Positions 30,165 through 40,920 of a stretch of 64,000 nucleotides of DNA are shown in pieces. The stretch comes from Siphonodentalium dalli (Eukaryota > Mollusca > Scaphopoda > Gadilida > Siphonodentaliidae). Position 1 is the stretch's first letter, and the number at the start of each line of letters is the position of its first letter. The DNA lies in contig CP136061.1 in the NCBI GenBank assembly GCA_032622095.1, forward strand, positions 16,926,440 to 16,990,439. Reading direction: 5' to 3'. A model generated the notes under the pieces. The model had not been told where the DNA came from and searched no databases. It saw only the letters and a program-made list of their open reading frames with translations. Position numbers and translations under genes: made by a program.

Positions 30165-31153
30165 TTGTATTCACAAGAACACACCCGGACCGAAACCCGG
30201 ATTGAACGATTCAACCATAACACGTGCAAATAAACATTTGCTTCCCAAATCAAGCCAAACTTGTTTTGGAACATTTGGTTGGCCGACAGACATTTAATGT
30301 AGTCAAACAAAAGAAAAGAAATCAAAAACAGAAGAAAAAAAACGAAAAACAGAACAAATTGTAAAATGCCAAAACAGAGAATTAAAGAAATTCGTGAATT
30401 TAAAAAAAATCTCAATTAAAAATCATTATCTTCATAACCAATATATAAAATATAGTACCGTAACAACATATGTTTATCCTCACAATATGAGAGATATGTT
30501 CTAATTATGCAAAAAATATATATAAAATTTGAGGCGTTGACAGGAAATATTTGCAAAAAAAACGCACTGCATTACCTGGTGTAGGAATCCAACTAGGGCC
30601 TACACTGCGAGAAAATAAATAAAACAATTTTAATTGCATATTTGAGTTTTTTATTTGGTAGCCATTTTCAGTGAGTTTGTTTTCCAACTTATTGCAAACC
30701 TGGTTGAATAAAATTTATGTTGTTTTATTTTGTTTTGGTCCGTCAGACGATAAAAAAAAATCTGCAAGTGGCTACAAATAAAAATATATAAAATATGCAA
30801 TGAGAATTGTTTTATTTATGTTCTCAGAGAGAGACAATAATGATTTCAGATGGTAGACTGGGCTAATAGTAGTTATCTCCTGCCACTCTCTATCGACCTA
30901 CCTAAAAAAACTATTTTTTAAACATAATTGGAACATATTTTTTATATTTCGAGGGTATATAAACATGTGTTGTTATGCAGTACTATACCATACATTTGCC
31001 ATATACAGATAATGATTTTCCCCTTCAAATTGGAGTTTGTAATTGCGATTTTTTTTAAATCACGAATGGTGCACCTCCTTAATTATGTTGTTCATCAGCA
31101 CCAACAGTATCTTTTCGACCGATCCTGTGACGCCATTAAGTTAGTTATAAAAA

Positions 31154-31259
31154 GTTAACCGTCCTCATTTAGATTCACACCAAACGTATGCCCGCGTATC
31201 TCACATACAAACGGTTCTAATGCAGTGTGAAAGTTCGCTTGCGGCATTACACTTCCCCG
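31154..31259 (-). pseudogene. decayed zinc-finger 3' end, duplicate 2 in unit 2
   Basis: Counterpart of 26,130-26,235. Confidence 0.65.
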
Positions 31260-31517
31260 GTTGAGGAATTTTGTGATGAAATCCTGTATTTTGTACCTCA
31301 GAAAGAAATGACTTAACATCTATGCGTTAAATGGGTGAACGTATTACAAAAACAAAAACCACATACACAAACTCTGGCCGTGAGGTCTGGCAAGACAGTA
31401 AAAAGCAACAACTCGCAAAAGACGCACAAAATAACTAAAAATCATCAACAAAACAGTCCAACAATGTTATAGTCAACAGAGCATGTGACGTCATAATTTT
31501 GTCCACCCCCCCCCCCC

Positions 31518-31640
31518 AAGTAAACCATCCTCATATTTCGTTTCCAACCAAACATATGCCCTCATATCTCACATGCAAACGGTCGTAAGCCAGTGTGAAA
31601 CTTCATGTGCGGCATTAGACCCTCTCATCTTAGAAATCCG
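31518..31640 (-). pseudogene. decayed zinc-finger 3' end, duplicate 3 in unit 2
   Basis: Counterpart of 26,498-26,620. Confidence 0.65.
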
Positions 31641-31979
31641 TACACATAACAAGTTAAAAGTGTTGCCCATCAGCACCAGCCTGGAGTAAACTATGTACAT
31701 ACACACATATAAAATAATATCCGTATAAATATTGAGTGTATGTTTACAGACTATCAGCTTAGGTGTTTTGAAATGAAATCTTGTATTTTGTATCTCAGAG
31801 AGAAATAACTTAACTTCTATGAATTATGGGTGATGGCCGGGTGAATTGGTTGCATCAACAGCTAATTATGGCGCATTCTAGAAATAAAACACCCACACAC
31901 ACTATTTTTTTTTTAATTTCACGATAGAATGAAAAAATTCATTTGCATGCAAAATAAAATAAATATATGAATCAGTGTA

Positions 31980-32127
31980 CCCTTTCAGAATAGTAAACAC
32001 CTGGAATACCTTACCATCAGAAGTAGTATATGCAGATACGGTTAATGAATTTAAAAACAGTCTTGATAAATTTCTCGAAAAAGGCATGGAAATGATAACT
32101 CAAGAAGAGCTGACAAAAGACTCTTAA
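31980..32127 (+). pseudogene. LINE ORF2 C-terminal tail, unit 2
   Basis: Counterpart of 26,960-27,107, identical reading. Confidence 0.7.
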
Positions 32128-32159
32128 GAGGCCAAACCTGCTGTCAGGAACAACCTTAA

Positions 32160-32679
32160 AGATGGATTATCTCTTTAAATAACAAATTTTAAATAGTTGC
32201 GTGGGTATAAAATAATAGATATGAACTGAAGACCCCTGTCCGGAAAAGCTTCTATCAATTAATATTTATTTTATTTCGAATATTAAATCGGGACCGTTTA
32301 TGTTACTATTTTTAGGACAGACCATTCGGATGATACCATATTGCGATATAGAGCACTGGGCTGTTCCTATGGCTACGCACCGAAAGTCAAATGTCCCAGA
32401 TTGATTGTTTGTATTGTTTTGTTCCACAGATATAAGCGATAATGAGTATAATTGACGTTTATTTGTGACAAAATTGTACAATAAAAGTTCTGGTCTTGGT
32501 TAACAGTAACCACTATTGTTCGTTAGCTGAACAAACACGCCTTTTTAGACCGGAAAATATTTGAAATAAAATCAATATTAATCGATAGAAGCATTTCCGG
32601 ATAGGAGTCTTCAATTCAAATCTAATATTTTATACTCCGGTAACTATATAATACATGTTTACAAAGAGATAATCCACCT
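32160..32679. mobile_element. TTAA MITE (AGATGGATTATCTC family), unit 2 copy
   Basis: Counterpart of 27,140-27,659. It lies in the presumed 3' UTR or just downstream of the zinc-finger gene. Confidence 0.85.
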
Positions 32680-32825
32680 TTAAGTAACTTTAAGTAAGTA
32701 TCAATGGACCGATAGTTATGGTGTTGTTTGGTCAAACAGAAAAAGCAACAACCCACCTGAACACACCCACACAACAAATAAAAGCATGTGCGAACAGTAT
32801 TTCCAACAATGTTATTGATTATTAG

Positions 32826-35234
32826 TTATTCCATCGAGCCGGTTGCGTCAGTAACTTTTTTCAAGTGAACCGTCCTCATATGGGCATTTAGATTCCCACC
32901 AAACACAAACGTATGCCCGCATATCTCACATACAAACGGTCGCAATCCAGAGTGAAACTTCATGTGCGCCATCAGACTCTTTCTCATCTTATACGTCCTT
33001 CCACATAACTCGCATTTGAAGTTTTTCTCTTCTGAATGAACCGATGCGTGGAATCTTAGTGCATTACTCTGTCGGAAGCTTTTTCCACATATCTTACACG
33101 CCCAGGGTCGCTCGTCAGTGTGCGTGTTACGGTGCTCAGACAGAACTTGCCTCGCGTAGAACTTCATGCCACAGATATCGCATTCGAATCTATACTCATT
33201 TCGATGACGCCGCATGTGACCCTTCCAATCCGCCTTGCGCCGGAACGACTTTGAGCAGATCTCGCACAGAAATGACTTCACATCCGTGTGGATTATACGC
33301 ATGTGAGATTGCATCCCTCCTCTGGTGGCATAAATCTTGCCACATTCTGGACACTGCGTCGGAGTTGGCTCGACGTGTTTCTTATGATGTGATTGTCTAA
33401 TGTGATTACCCAACTTTCTCTTATTAAGGTAAGTTCTACCACAAAGTTTGCAACCATATGGACAAACTAGCGGCTTGTCAGGCGAAGACGGATTAGGCAA
33501 ACTATTATCAACACTTGCTGCTTCATCCGTTGCTGGTTTGTTCGTGTGCGTTCCTGCGGATGTATCCGGTGTGATTTCCGTCAAATTCGTCATTTTTTCA
33601 CACTTATGATACGACATATTAGAGGGTTTTCCACCAACTCGGATTGATCGATATTTTTGAAAACAAAACGGGCAATCTGGGAAAACACTCTCTTTATCCT
33701 CTCTGTCGTCGAAGGTTTCTCCATTTTTCTTTCTCCTCTTTTTTGGTTTGACGTGCCTGTCCATGTGTTTCCGGTAACCCGAGAGAGTAGTTAGTTTCGT
33801 CGAACAAAGATTGCAGGTGTAAGGAGGCTTGCTATCTTTATGCGTCACAATTATGTGGTCTGTAAGTAATATTGGAACAGTAAACACTTCACTACAAACC
33901 GGGCATAAGAATTTCATCGTCTGCTCGTCCGTTCTACATTCGGTTTCAGTGACATCCGGTGTACGCTTGCAATACAATTTCCCTTTGGTGTGTCTATTCA
34001 AATGTCTCACAAAACCGCTTATAGTTGACAGTTTCCTCATGCAAATCTTGCATCTGTATGGCGGAAAAACGTCTTTGTGGTAAGAATAAAGATGCTCCCC
34101 AAGCAGCGACGGTTCAAAAAATACTTCATCACATTGCGAACATTGAAGCGGCATTTTACGCTTGGTTTTAGGCGACTCTGCGTCAGGTGTGCCTGGCAAC
34201 GAATCATGGTCATCAGACGTGCCTGGCAACGAACCGTGTTCATCAGAATCAGAATCATCGTCGTCATCGGTGTCCCCGTTCGTGTCCTCATCCGTTGACG
34301 ACGAATCAGAACCTACGTCCTCGTCGTCACGTGACTCGTTAGCAGAAAACGTATCAATTTCTGCTGTTGAATGATGTTCGTCGCTGCAATCGGGTATAGA
34401 TGGCGTCTCTGACACAGTAGATTTGTTTCCGCTGGATGATGGTAATTTTCTAGATGGCTCCGACGTCACCTTGTCTCTAAAACTGTCAACAACAGCTCGC
34501 GAGGTTATCCCAATGACGCCACTGTCAGGTCCTCGGTGGAATTCCATATGCTGTTCAAATTCTTCATAATTTGCTAATCGTAAGCCACAGTCTTTACACT
34601 GAAAACTTTTGTTGCGTACATGACTTAATGAATGAGTAAACATACATGCCGGATCTTCAAATTCTTTTTGACAAACAGCGCACTTGAAGGAAGTCACCTG
34701 CGGTAATCTAGGTAGCTGATTATTGAAACTCGAATAGCCGGATGCAGAAACGACATGGTTGTCTGACCGACTAGTATATACGCTACGTTGTTTTGAAGAA
34801 GTTGTTACTTTACTAACTTTAGATTGTTTCCGTGGCGCACGTACTTCTCTGTCTGTTTTTCGTTTACCACTGACAGCACCGAAAGGGTTTTTGTAAGTTT
34901 GCAGGGGAACGGGTGTGAAAATGAAACTGTTTGTTGTATCAGAAGATGTCATTGGTTGTCCAGAACTTTTCATTCGTTGAGATTGGCTGACGATTGCATT
35001 TCCAGAAGCAACGGAATTTCTCGTCGCTTGAGGTTGACAGGAGACATTGCTTGGTGTTTCGATAGACCGCGATCTATCTTTGAAATGAGAGCCATCATTG
35101 GAATCCCTCTGTCCAACTTTGTGCAATCTGCCTTTAATGTCTGTGGTCTCATCTGATTCTGTATCGTCGTCATCCAGGTCATCCACTTCACACTTGACAA
35201 CAACATAATCCGGAGTGACTGACTCGTGATCCAT
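32826..35234 (-). CDS. C2H2 zinc-finger protein, 13 canonical fingers
   Basis: An 802-residue protein starting MDHESVTPDYVVVKCEVDD. This is the first ATG in a frame that is open upstream to a TAG. It has an acidic/Ser-rich N-terminus, fingers 1-2 at about 185-233, an acidic linker at 303-333, fingers 3-4 (365-415) and 5-6 (444-494) as spaced pairs, an atypical CPFC...YHKC unit (521-545), then seven fingers (595-790) with TGEKP-like linkers (TDERPW, SEEKNF, SGLRPF). It is probably a nuclear DNA-binding regulator. No KRAB, BTB, ZAD or SET domain is visible, so an orthologue cannot be named. The coding part appears to lie in one exon. The last 302 bases are also present in the preceding tandem unit. 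Confidence 0.9.
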   Translation of the reverse strand: MDHESVTPDYVVVKCEVDDLDDDDTESDETTDIKGRLHKVGQRDSNDGSHFKDRSRSIETPSNVSCQPQATRNSVASGNAIVSQSQRMKSSGQPMTSSDTTNSFIFTPVPLQTYKNPFGAVSGKRKTDREVRAPRKQSKVSKVTTSSKQRSVYTSRSDNHVVSASGYSSFNNQLPRLPQVTSFKCAVCQKEFEDPACMFTHSLSHVRNKSFQCKDCGLRLANYEEFEQHMEFHRGPDSGVIGITSRAVVDSFRDKVTSEPSRKLPSSSGNKSTVSETPSIPDCSDEHHSTAEIDTFSANESRDDEDVGSDSSSTDEDTNGDTDDDDDSDSDEHGSLPGTSDDHDSLPGTPDAESPKTKRKMPLQCSQCDEVFFEPSLLGEHLYSYHKDVFPPYRCKICMRKLSTISGFVRHLNRHTKGKLYCKRTPDVTETECRTDEQTMKFLCPVCSEVFTVPILLTDHIIVTHKDSKPPYTCNLCSTKLTTLSGYRKHMDRHVKPKKRRKKNGETFDDREDKESVFPDCPFCFQKYRSIRVGGKPSNMSYHKCEKMTNLTEITPDTSAGTHTNKPATDEAASVDNSLPNPSSPDKPLVCPYGCKLCGRTYLNKRKLGNHIRQSHHKKHVEPTPTQCPECGKIYATRGGMQSHMRIIHTDVKSFLCEICSKSFRRKADWKGHMRRHRNEYRFECDICGMKFYARQVLSEHRNTHTDERPWACKICGKSFRQSNALRFHASVHSEEKNFKCELCGRTYKMRKSLMAHMKFHSGLRPFVCEICGHTFVFGGNLNAHMRTVHLKKVTDATGSME

Positions 35235-35410
35235 AACACTGCTCCAGATTTTGAACTTCACTTTGGATTCTGACCCATATATGACACTGCTCTTGATTCC
35301 TGACTTCAATTTGGCTTTCCTAGAAACATTTTGACTTGGAACAGTTTGAACTTTCTATACTGTTTCTTGTCATTCTGGCTGTCACCTTTTGGTAAGGAGG
35401 CAGCTCACGC

Positions 35411-35412
35411 CT
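35411..35412 (-). other. candidate splice acceptor before the zinc-finger coding exon
   Basis: The minus strand reads CTTTACATTTCAG, a good acceptor, about 175 bases upstream of the ATG. This predicts a 5' UTR intron with the promoter farther upstream (above 35.4 kb). Confidence 0.4.
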
Positions 35413-35504
35413 GAAATGTAAAGTAAATATACAATATGCTATACATGTATACTAGTATACTAGTACATCAATTGTTTTGAAGTACATGTACCAATAAAAG
35501 ATGT

Positions 35505-35775
35505 TGGTGTCGCTGATGAGTACTTATCCCATAGGAAATGTTCAGATAATAAGTTTAACACTTACTAGTACTATACTAAAGCATCATTGATGAATAGTTA
35601 TCACATAGGAAATCTTCAGATAATAAGTTTAACCATTTCTATACTAAAGCATCACTGATGAGTAGTTGTCCCATAGGAAATGTTCAGATAATAAGTTTAA
35701 CCCTTTCTACACTAAAGCCTCATTGCTGAGTAGTTGTCCCACAGGAAATGTTCAGATAATAAGTTCAACACCTAT
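35505..35775. repeat. 68-74-bp tandem repeat, 4 copies
   Basis: CAGATAATAAGTTTAAC recurs at 35,543, 35,617, 35,685 and 35,753, each after ...GAGTAGTTGTCCCATAGGAAATGTT-like sequence. Confidence 0.8.
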
Positions 35776-36092
35776 ATACATGTAGGCAAGCCTTGAAATA
35801 GTGTGTCTGTCATTTGCAGAATGAGGTCCCCAGAGGGTGAATTTAGTGATGCTACCCCGCATAGCGGGCTAGCATAACCAAATTCACCCTCTAGGGACCT
35901 CATTTCGCTTACACCTCACTGACCTCAGCAGAATGAGGTTCCCAGAGGGTGAATTTGGTGATGCTATCCCGCTATGCGGGATAGTGTCACTAAATTCACC
36001 CTCTGGGGACCTCATTCTGCAAATGACAGACACACTATTTCAAGGCTTGTATATAGGTCGTCGTTTCTTGAACTTATTATCTAAACATTTCT
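35755..36092. repeat. fold-back with two nested hairpins
   Basis: AGATAATAAGTTCAA...CAAGCCTTGAAATAGTGTG is inverted at the right end. Inside, each half is again a hairpin: CAGAATGAGGTCCCCAGAGG ... TAGGGACCTCATT and CAGAATGAGGTTCCCAGAGG ... GGGGACCTCATTCTG, with loops around GCTACCCCGC and GCTATCCCGC. A partial relative is at about 41,755-41,800. Confidence 0.8.
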
Positions 36093-36201
36093 TTCAATAA
36101 ATGTGGCTCCTTCTGCACTTTTATTTAACTGTATGCTTTTATCACCTTAAGTTACCATACTCCCAAATCAATAATAGACGATTCCGATATACACTTTTTA
36201 A

Positions 36202-36717
36202 AGATGGATTATCTCTTTAAATAACAAATTTTAAATAGTTGCGTGGGTATAAAATAATAAATATGAACTGAAGTCCCCTGTCCGGAAAGGCTTCTATCAA
36301 TTAATATTGATTTTATTTCGAATATTTTATTGGGACGACCGTTTATTTGTCTATTTTTAGAACAGACCATTCGGGTGATACCATATAGCGATATAGAGCA
36401 TTAGACTTTTCCCATGGCTACGTACCGAACGTCAAATGTCCCAGATTGATTGGTTGTATTGTTTTATTCAATAGTGATAATGAGTATAATTAACGTTTAT
36501 TTGTGACAAAATTACACAATAAAATTTCTGGTCTCTGTTAACAGTAACCACTATTGTTCGTTAGCTAAACAACCACACCTTTTTAGACCAGAAAATATTC
36601 GAAATAAAATCAATATTAATCGATAGAAGCATTTCAAGATAGGAGTCTTCGATTCAGATCTAATATTTTATACCCCGGTAACTATGTAATACATGTTTAC
36701 AAAGAGATAATCCACCT
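36202..36717. mobile_element. TTAA MITE (AGATGGATTATCTC family), copy 3
   Basis: Same ends as the other copies, TTAA at 36,198-36,201 and 36,718-36,721. Confidence 0.85.
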
Positions 36718-36791
36718 TTAAGTATAGAAAGGGTTAATATAGGTACTGGTAGGTCGGGAAATCAGAACCACACTCTTTAACCCTTTGAGTG

Positions 36792-37356
36792 GGGTCGGGG
36801 TCGATTCGGTCCAGGGCTGTTTCGGCCGGGCTTGTTCGGCCGGGCTTGTTCGGCCCATGGTTTGGGCCGAACAGTCTCACCTAAAAATGGTTTTATCAGT
36901 AGGATATTTGGATGTTTATATATATTTTTCTTTTGTATGTTATTTTATTATTATAATAAAGCGTTTAATATTTTGATTAAAGTGTATAAAAGGGTAGCAT
37001 TGCTCTAATTTATATTATATATATTGATCTTATGATTTGATTTAATATTCTTACCTGTGATTTGTCTGTGAGAAAGATGATAATAAAGTTGTAGATATAT
37101 GTTACTATATAGATTGGTACATGTATCTAGATTTTTACACTCAGAACGGCTTCTGACATGTTTGTTTGGACAAGATAAAACGGTGATTGATCTGAGTTGA
37201 GAATCACTCAGCTGGTGAGTTGAGACTTGTTCATGCAATCACAACATGTTGAATTGAATAGGGGCCGAACGAGCCCGGCCGAACGAGCCCGGCCGAAAGA
37301 GCCCTGGACCGAAAAGTCGAAGACCGAAAGAGCCCTGGACCGAATCGACCCGCCCC
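36792..37356. mobile_element. nested element with TTCGGCCGGGCTTG subrepeats
   Basis: Left GGGTCGATTCGGTCCAGGGCT and right CCTGGACCGAATCGACCC are inverted. Subrepeats TTCGGCCGGGCTTG (left) and GAGCCCGGCCGAACGA (right) are tandem. CCCTTTGAGTG of the host element is present on both sides, as a duplication left by insertion. The middle is AT-rich and non-coding. Confidence 0.6.
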
Positions 37357-37401
37357 CTTTGAGTGCCAGGTCGATTTTTATAACAACCCATATACCCTGT
37401 G

Positions 37402-37468
37402 CCAATGCATTCTCGTATATATGCGAGTCGACAATAGGTCGCCTCGCATATATAAGAGAATGCATTGG
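37402..37468. repeat. 67-bp hairpin (empty)
   Basis: CCAATGCATTCTCG...GTCGACAATAGGTCGCC...CATTGG, with C-to-A change in the centre. It is followed by poly-T and TTTTACAATTTTAATAATTT, the same 3' flank as hairpins in the GTGACCC elements. Confidence 0.85.
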
Positions 37469-37748
37469 CCTCTTTTTTTTTTTCTTTTTTTTCTTTTTTT
37501 TTACAATTTTAATAATTTATTCTTATATTCTTTAACAGACTTATTTTGTAGGTTTAGGGCCGATGAGATCAGCCCCTGGCACTCAAAGGGTTAACAACGT
37601 TTTCATATGGCCTTAGAATATTGCTACTTCAAGCAGTGACTATATTATATACAATAGTCCTATTAGTTACTCTGTGATGAGGATATGCTCCAATTGTCTC
37701 AACCCTTCCATGACTGGAGCTTCTTGAAATTTTGAGAACAACCCTATG

Positions 37749-37814
37749 CAAATGCATTCTCTTATATATGCGAGTCTCCCATATGGAGCCTCGCATATAA
37801 AAGAGAATACATTG
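37749..37814. repeat. variant hairpin with CTCCCATATGGAG centre
   Basis: Arms match the 67-bp hairpin (AATGCATTCTCTTATATATG, GAGAATACATTGG), but the centre is GAGTCTCCCATATGGAGCC. Flanked by CCTAACAATATTTTTC. No terminal elements identified. A half copy with TTATATATATGTTTATATG is at about 37,971-38,020. Confidence 0.7.
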
Positions 37815-38106
37815 GCCTAACAATATTTTTCTTGTAAATGCGAGGAATGCCATACCTGTACATAAATATAAATTCCATGGACCATTTTGTAAATGACATT
37901 CCTCACTTTGATTGATTCTTCAATAAACATGTAACAAACAAAATTAAAACAAATAAATTTCTTGACCTTGTGCATTCTCTTATATATATGTTTATATGCG
38001 AGGCTCCCAGCGCAGCTCCTATCATTAAATGGTTAAGACTACACAACATGTGCCACCATGTTAACCAGGTGACAACATGGGGGTTAAGTGTAATTAACAT
38101 TTGTAA

Positions 38107-38260
38107 TTCTAAACATTAGATTTGGTAATATAGCCCATAGTATAAAGCTACAGCTCCGATGGCCTTCGCAGTGGGTATTGCTGTTAAAATAGTCACTTCC
38201 GTTAAAACTGCCATCAACAGAAAGAATATTAAAATAAAGACAGACTTTGTTCTTATATCA
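38107..38260 (-). pseudogene. diverged relative of the hydrophobic exon-like ORF
   Basis: Minus strand reads TKSVFILIFFLLMAVLTEVT, ILTAIPTAKAIGAVALYYG and then a stop. It shares TKS.xIL.FFL...AV and PTAKA with the ORFs at 24.2 and 29.3 kb. Conservation of the protein pattern across diverged DNA hints at a formerly real exon. Confidence 0.3.
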
Positions 38261-38285
38261 ATCATAAATATCACATAAATAGCAT

Positions 38286-38392
38286 GTTATTGTCAAGTTT
38301 GTATGCTTTGTTATGTAAACAAAAGCCAAAAATGTTACATTACAGAACCTGGCTTTTGTTTACATAACAAAGGGTACAAACTTGACAAGAAC
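38286..38392. repeat. hairpin, 43-bp arms
   Basis: GTCAAGTTTGTATGC and TGTTATGTAAACAAAAGCCA pair with TGGCTTTTGTTTACATAACA and GGGTACAAACTTGAC around a 20-base loop. Confidence 0.8.
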
Positions 38393-38399
38393 ATACTAC

Positions 38400-39082
38400 A
38401 TGTACATGTACATGTATTTGCACAATATTTATGATTGGTATAAGAATAAAATAAGACCGGACACCAAGCAAAATCTGTCCAATTTGTGTTAATTTTAATT
38501 CTGGAATCGGAAAGGAATAACGAGCGACTGTCAACGATAGTAAAAAACTTCACACACCGCATTCTCTTCATAAAAAGCTTGTGAAAAAAGCTGTACATGG
38601 TTACTAATCACACAAATGGCTTGGTGCAGTAACCTCTGACCCGAACTTCCACACCCTAGCGAACATACATGCTAATCCATTAGATTGTTGGTGAATTTGG
38701 AACTGAGTTCATGCGCAAGCAAACCTTTAGAAAAATACCTCAACTTAATTAGTCCGACTACTGGCGACTAGTAGACTACTCAACCTGGACCACTTTCAAT
38801 AATTACACATTCAGCAACCTACATGTATATTTTGTATGTTCTGCTCAATATGAAACAAAAATTGTGCATATTGTGATTTTTGCCAATCTGGCATTATGAT
38901 GAACGCCCGCAACCAATATTTGGAGTTTACAATAAATCTAATCGGAATTACACTGTAAATATGGATGGCTGCTCTCGCCGATAACGACTTATGTGCATTG
39001 TTCCTTGGTTCTGGAATTGTCTTAACGTTCAACTTCAACTCAGGAACTACAAATGTACTTATCTGGATCATGTCGTACATCC
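38400..39082. other. no gene seen
   Basis: AT-rich sequence with an ACATGT tandem at about 38,398-38,416. No supported ORF. Confidence 0.5.
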
Positions 39083-39190
39083 TACAGTAATGCCCTAAAT
39101 AATCGACTCCTTAACCACAGCAGAATTATGGGTAACTTTTCAGGATTTAGTCGGAAATATGGCTTGTTGCCATTCATTGGAAAGTTCTCA
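39083..39190. mobile_element. half copy of the CAGTAAT hairpin family
   Basis: TACAGTAATGCCC...GCAGAATTATGGGTAAC...TTCAGGATTTAGTCGGAA...GGAAAG matches one arm of the hairpins at 62.4 and 63.1 kb. The second arm is missing. Confidence 0.7.
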
Positions 39191-39758
39191 TTTAATGATG
39201 GTCTAATCAGCCTAATATCACCTCTGACAATCCCTTCATGCTCCTGATAACCATTATAATTTCTAAGCAGTCGGGGTTCGCCTGCAGCGAAATGTGAGGG
39301 ATTCGCTCACAGCTGGGTGGTCCCGTTCCCACCTTTTATAAACTCAAGATTGTTAGATCTGGCTGACAAGGGTAATACAGTAATTAAGGCTCTCAGAGTT
39401 AGGAATTGAAAAATTTTCCAAATTTGAATGGAATCCCCATATGGTAGTTCTCGATCGACATAGCAAGGAACACACTCTATCAATGTATCATGTCGTTTGG
39501 CGACCAAGGTGAAAAATTCATCCAGATTTATTAACAGATCAGTTAAGGAAACAAATATAATTCTTTACTTAATTTAATACATGTACCACTGCCAGTATAT
39601 TTCAAGAGATTTTGATTTTATTTAGTGGCTAAGTCATACCTGTTTTGACTTATGTGCAGTATGGTCAAAATTACGGAAGGTTATCCATTGATTATATTTC
39701 CATATTTTCTTAAATAAAATTATGCCATTTATTTTATGGATTAGAATTTAGACTGTTA

Positions 39759-40081
39759 GTGCCACCGCACACGCTGCGATTAAAATCGTAAGTGGGGAAA
39801 ATCGCAGGAGGAAGCATCCAATGCGCATGCCCACAACAATATCGTAGCCAAATCGTAGCAATCAAGCACTGTTTGATTTTACCAGGAAAATCGTGGCGTG
39901 ACTTTGGCAACGCGCACGATCGTAGCTGTCATATGACCACTGTCGCACTGGTCATGTTGTAAATACCACGAAAATCGTAGCTGCAAAGATCGCAGCACCG
40001 TAGCGTCTGCCGGCAAGCTACGATTTCTCCACCTACGATTTTCCCCACTTACGATTTTAATCGTAGCGTCTGCGGTGACAC
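39759..40081. mobile_element. 323-bp fold-back element (GTG-CACCGCA ends)
   Basis: GTGCCACCGCACACGCTGCG and CGTAGCGTCTGCGGTGACAC are imperfect inverted ends, continued by AAAATCGTAAGTGGGGAAAA and its complement. The centre has several ATCGTAGC words. No clear duplication of the target. Confidence 0.6.
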
Positions 40082-40517
40082 GTAGTGTTTGTGTTAGAAC
40101 TTAGAGGTTGAGTTTTGTTTAAAAATCAGCAATCGAAATGTTAATTAAGGTAATAATCACGGTGCAGCGTTGATTATGTTGAGCAATAACAAATAACCCG
40201 GTAAACTAGTCTTTGTATGCCTACCTCTGCGGCTTTATCGCAGAACAAAGGCAATGTTGGTAACAATAGACGTTTTTCTTTTCAGGCGCAAAAAATAAAC
40301 TGGTTCATTTTAATAACACCATTAGAGAACGTTGTAATGTGACAGAGTCGGTCGAAAGCTCTTGATCAGAGCTTGTATACTTTAATATGTGTTTGTATCG
40401 ATCATTGAATAGATACATCATAGATATATCATAAATAGATCGATATATTTTTAATGGCATCCCGGCAATCCGTTTTGAATAACATAAATGTTATCGTATC
40501 TTATTTTAGAGATGGTT
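40082..40517. other. no gene seen
   Basis: AT-rich, no supported ORF or repeat. Confidence 0.5.
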
Positions 40518-40566
40518 ATATGTGACCCGCCATATCAAATCCAGTCGGGATTTGTTTTACCCTGTG

Positions 40567-40633
40567 CCAATGCATTCTCTTATATATGCGAGTCGACCAT
40601 AGATCGCCTCGCATATATAAGAGAATGCATTGG
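40567..40633. repeat. 67-bp hairpin (empty)
   Basis: Centre GTCGACCATAGATCGCC. One change from the consensus. Confidence 0.9.
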
Positions 40634-40853
40634 CCTAACAATTTTTTACAATTTTAATAATTTTTTCTTGTATTCTTTAAAAAATTTATAATTTCACCCA
40701 TACTGAGCCCCAGACAAACATGAGCAGACGACACTCTTCTATATGCTTCTATATATGTGTGGGGCTCCCTGCGGGGTAATGGATGTTTTTTATTTTATGT
40801 CCTAAAAATTGTAAGAAACATTTCTTTAAAAAAAATGATTAAAAATTGTTAGG

Positions 40854-40920
40854 CCAATGCATTCTCTTATATATGCGAGGCGACCTATGGTCGACTCGCA
40901 TATATAAGAGAATGCATTGG
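40854..40920. repeat. 67-bp hairpin (empty, reverse orientation)
   Basis: Centre GGCGACCTATGGTCGAC, consensus form. Confidence 0.9.

Larger units (their letters stand above)
28108..33127. repeat. tandem duplication, unit 2 (5,020 bp)
   Basis: Contents match unit 1 with an offset of +5,028 to +5,020: MITE 28,196-28,733, hydrophobic ORF 29,253-29,468, decayed fingers 29,989-30,164, 31,154-31,259 and 31,518-31,640, LINE tail 31,980-32,127, TTAA MITE 32,160-32,679, then the 3' end of the complete zinc-finger gene. Confidence 0.9.
36781..37590. mobile_element. TTAA element (CCCTTTGAGTGCC ends) with nested insertion and hairpin
   Basis: Left end CCCTTTGAGTG at TTAA (36,777-36,780), right end CCTGGCACTCAAAGGG at TTAA (37,591-37,594). 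An intact shorter relative lies at 61,525-61,758. A GC-rich element is nested from about 36,792 to 37,356 and one 67-bp hairpin lies at 37,402-37,468. Piggybac-like by ends and TTAA. Confidence 0.7.

Noticed and set aside
33044-35239. Other-frame ORFs across the zinc-finger gene
   Set aside because: Shadows of the real coding frame with no domain.
32826-35309. 827-aa reading of the zinc-finger protein
   Set aside because: The codon at 35,307-35,309 is TTG. The first ATG is at 35,234, giving 802 residues.
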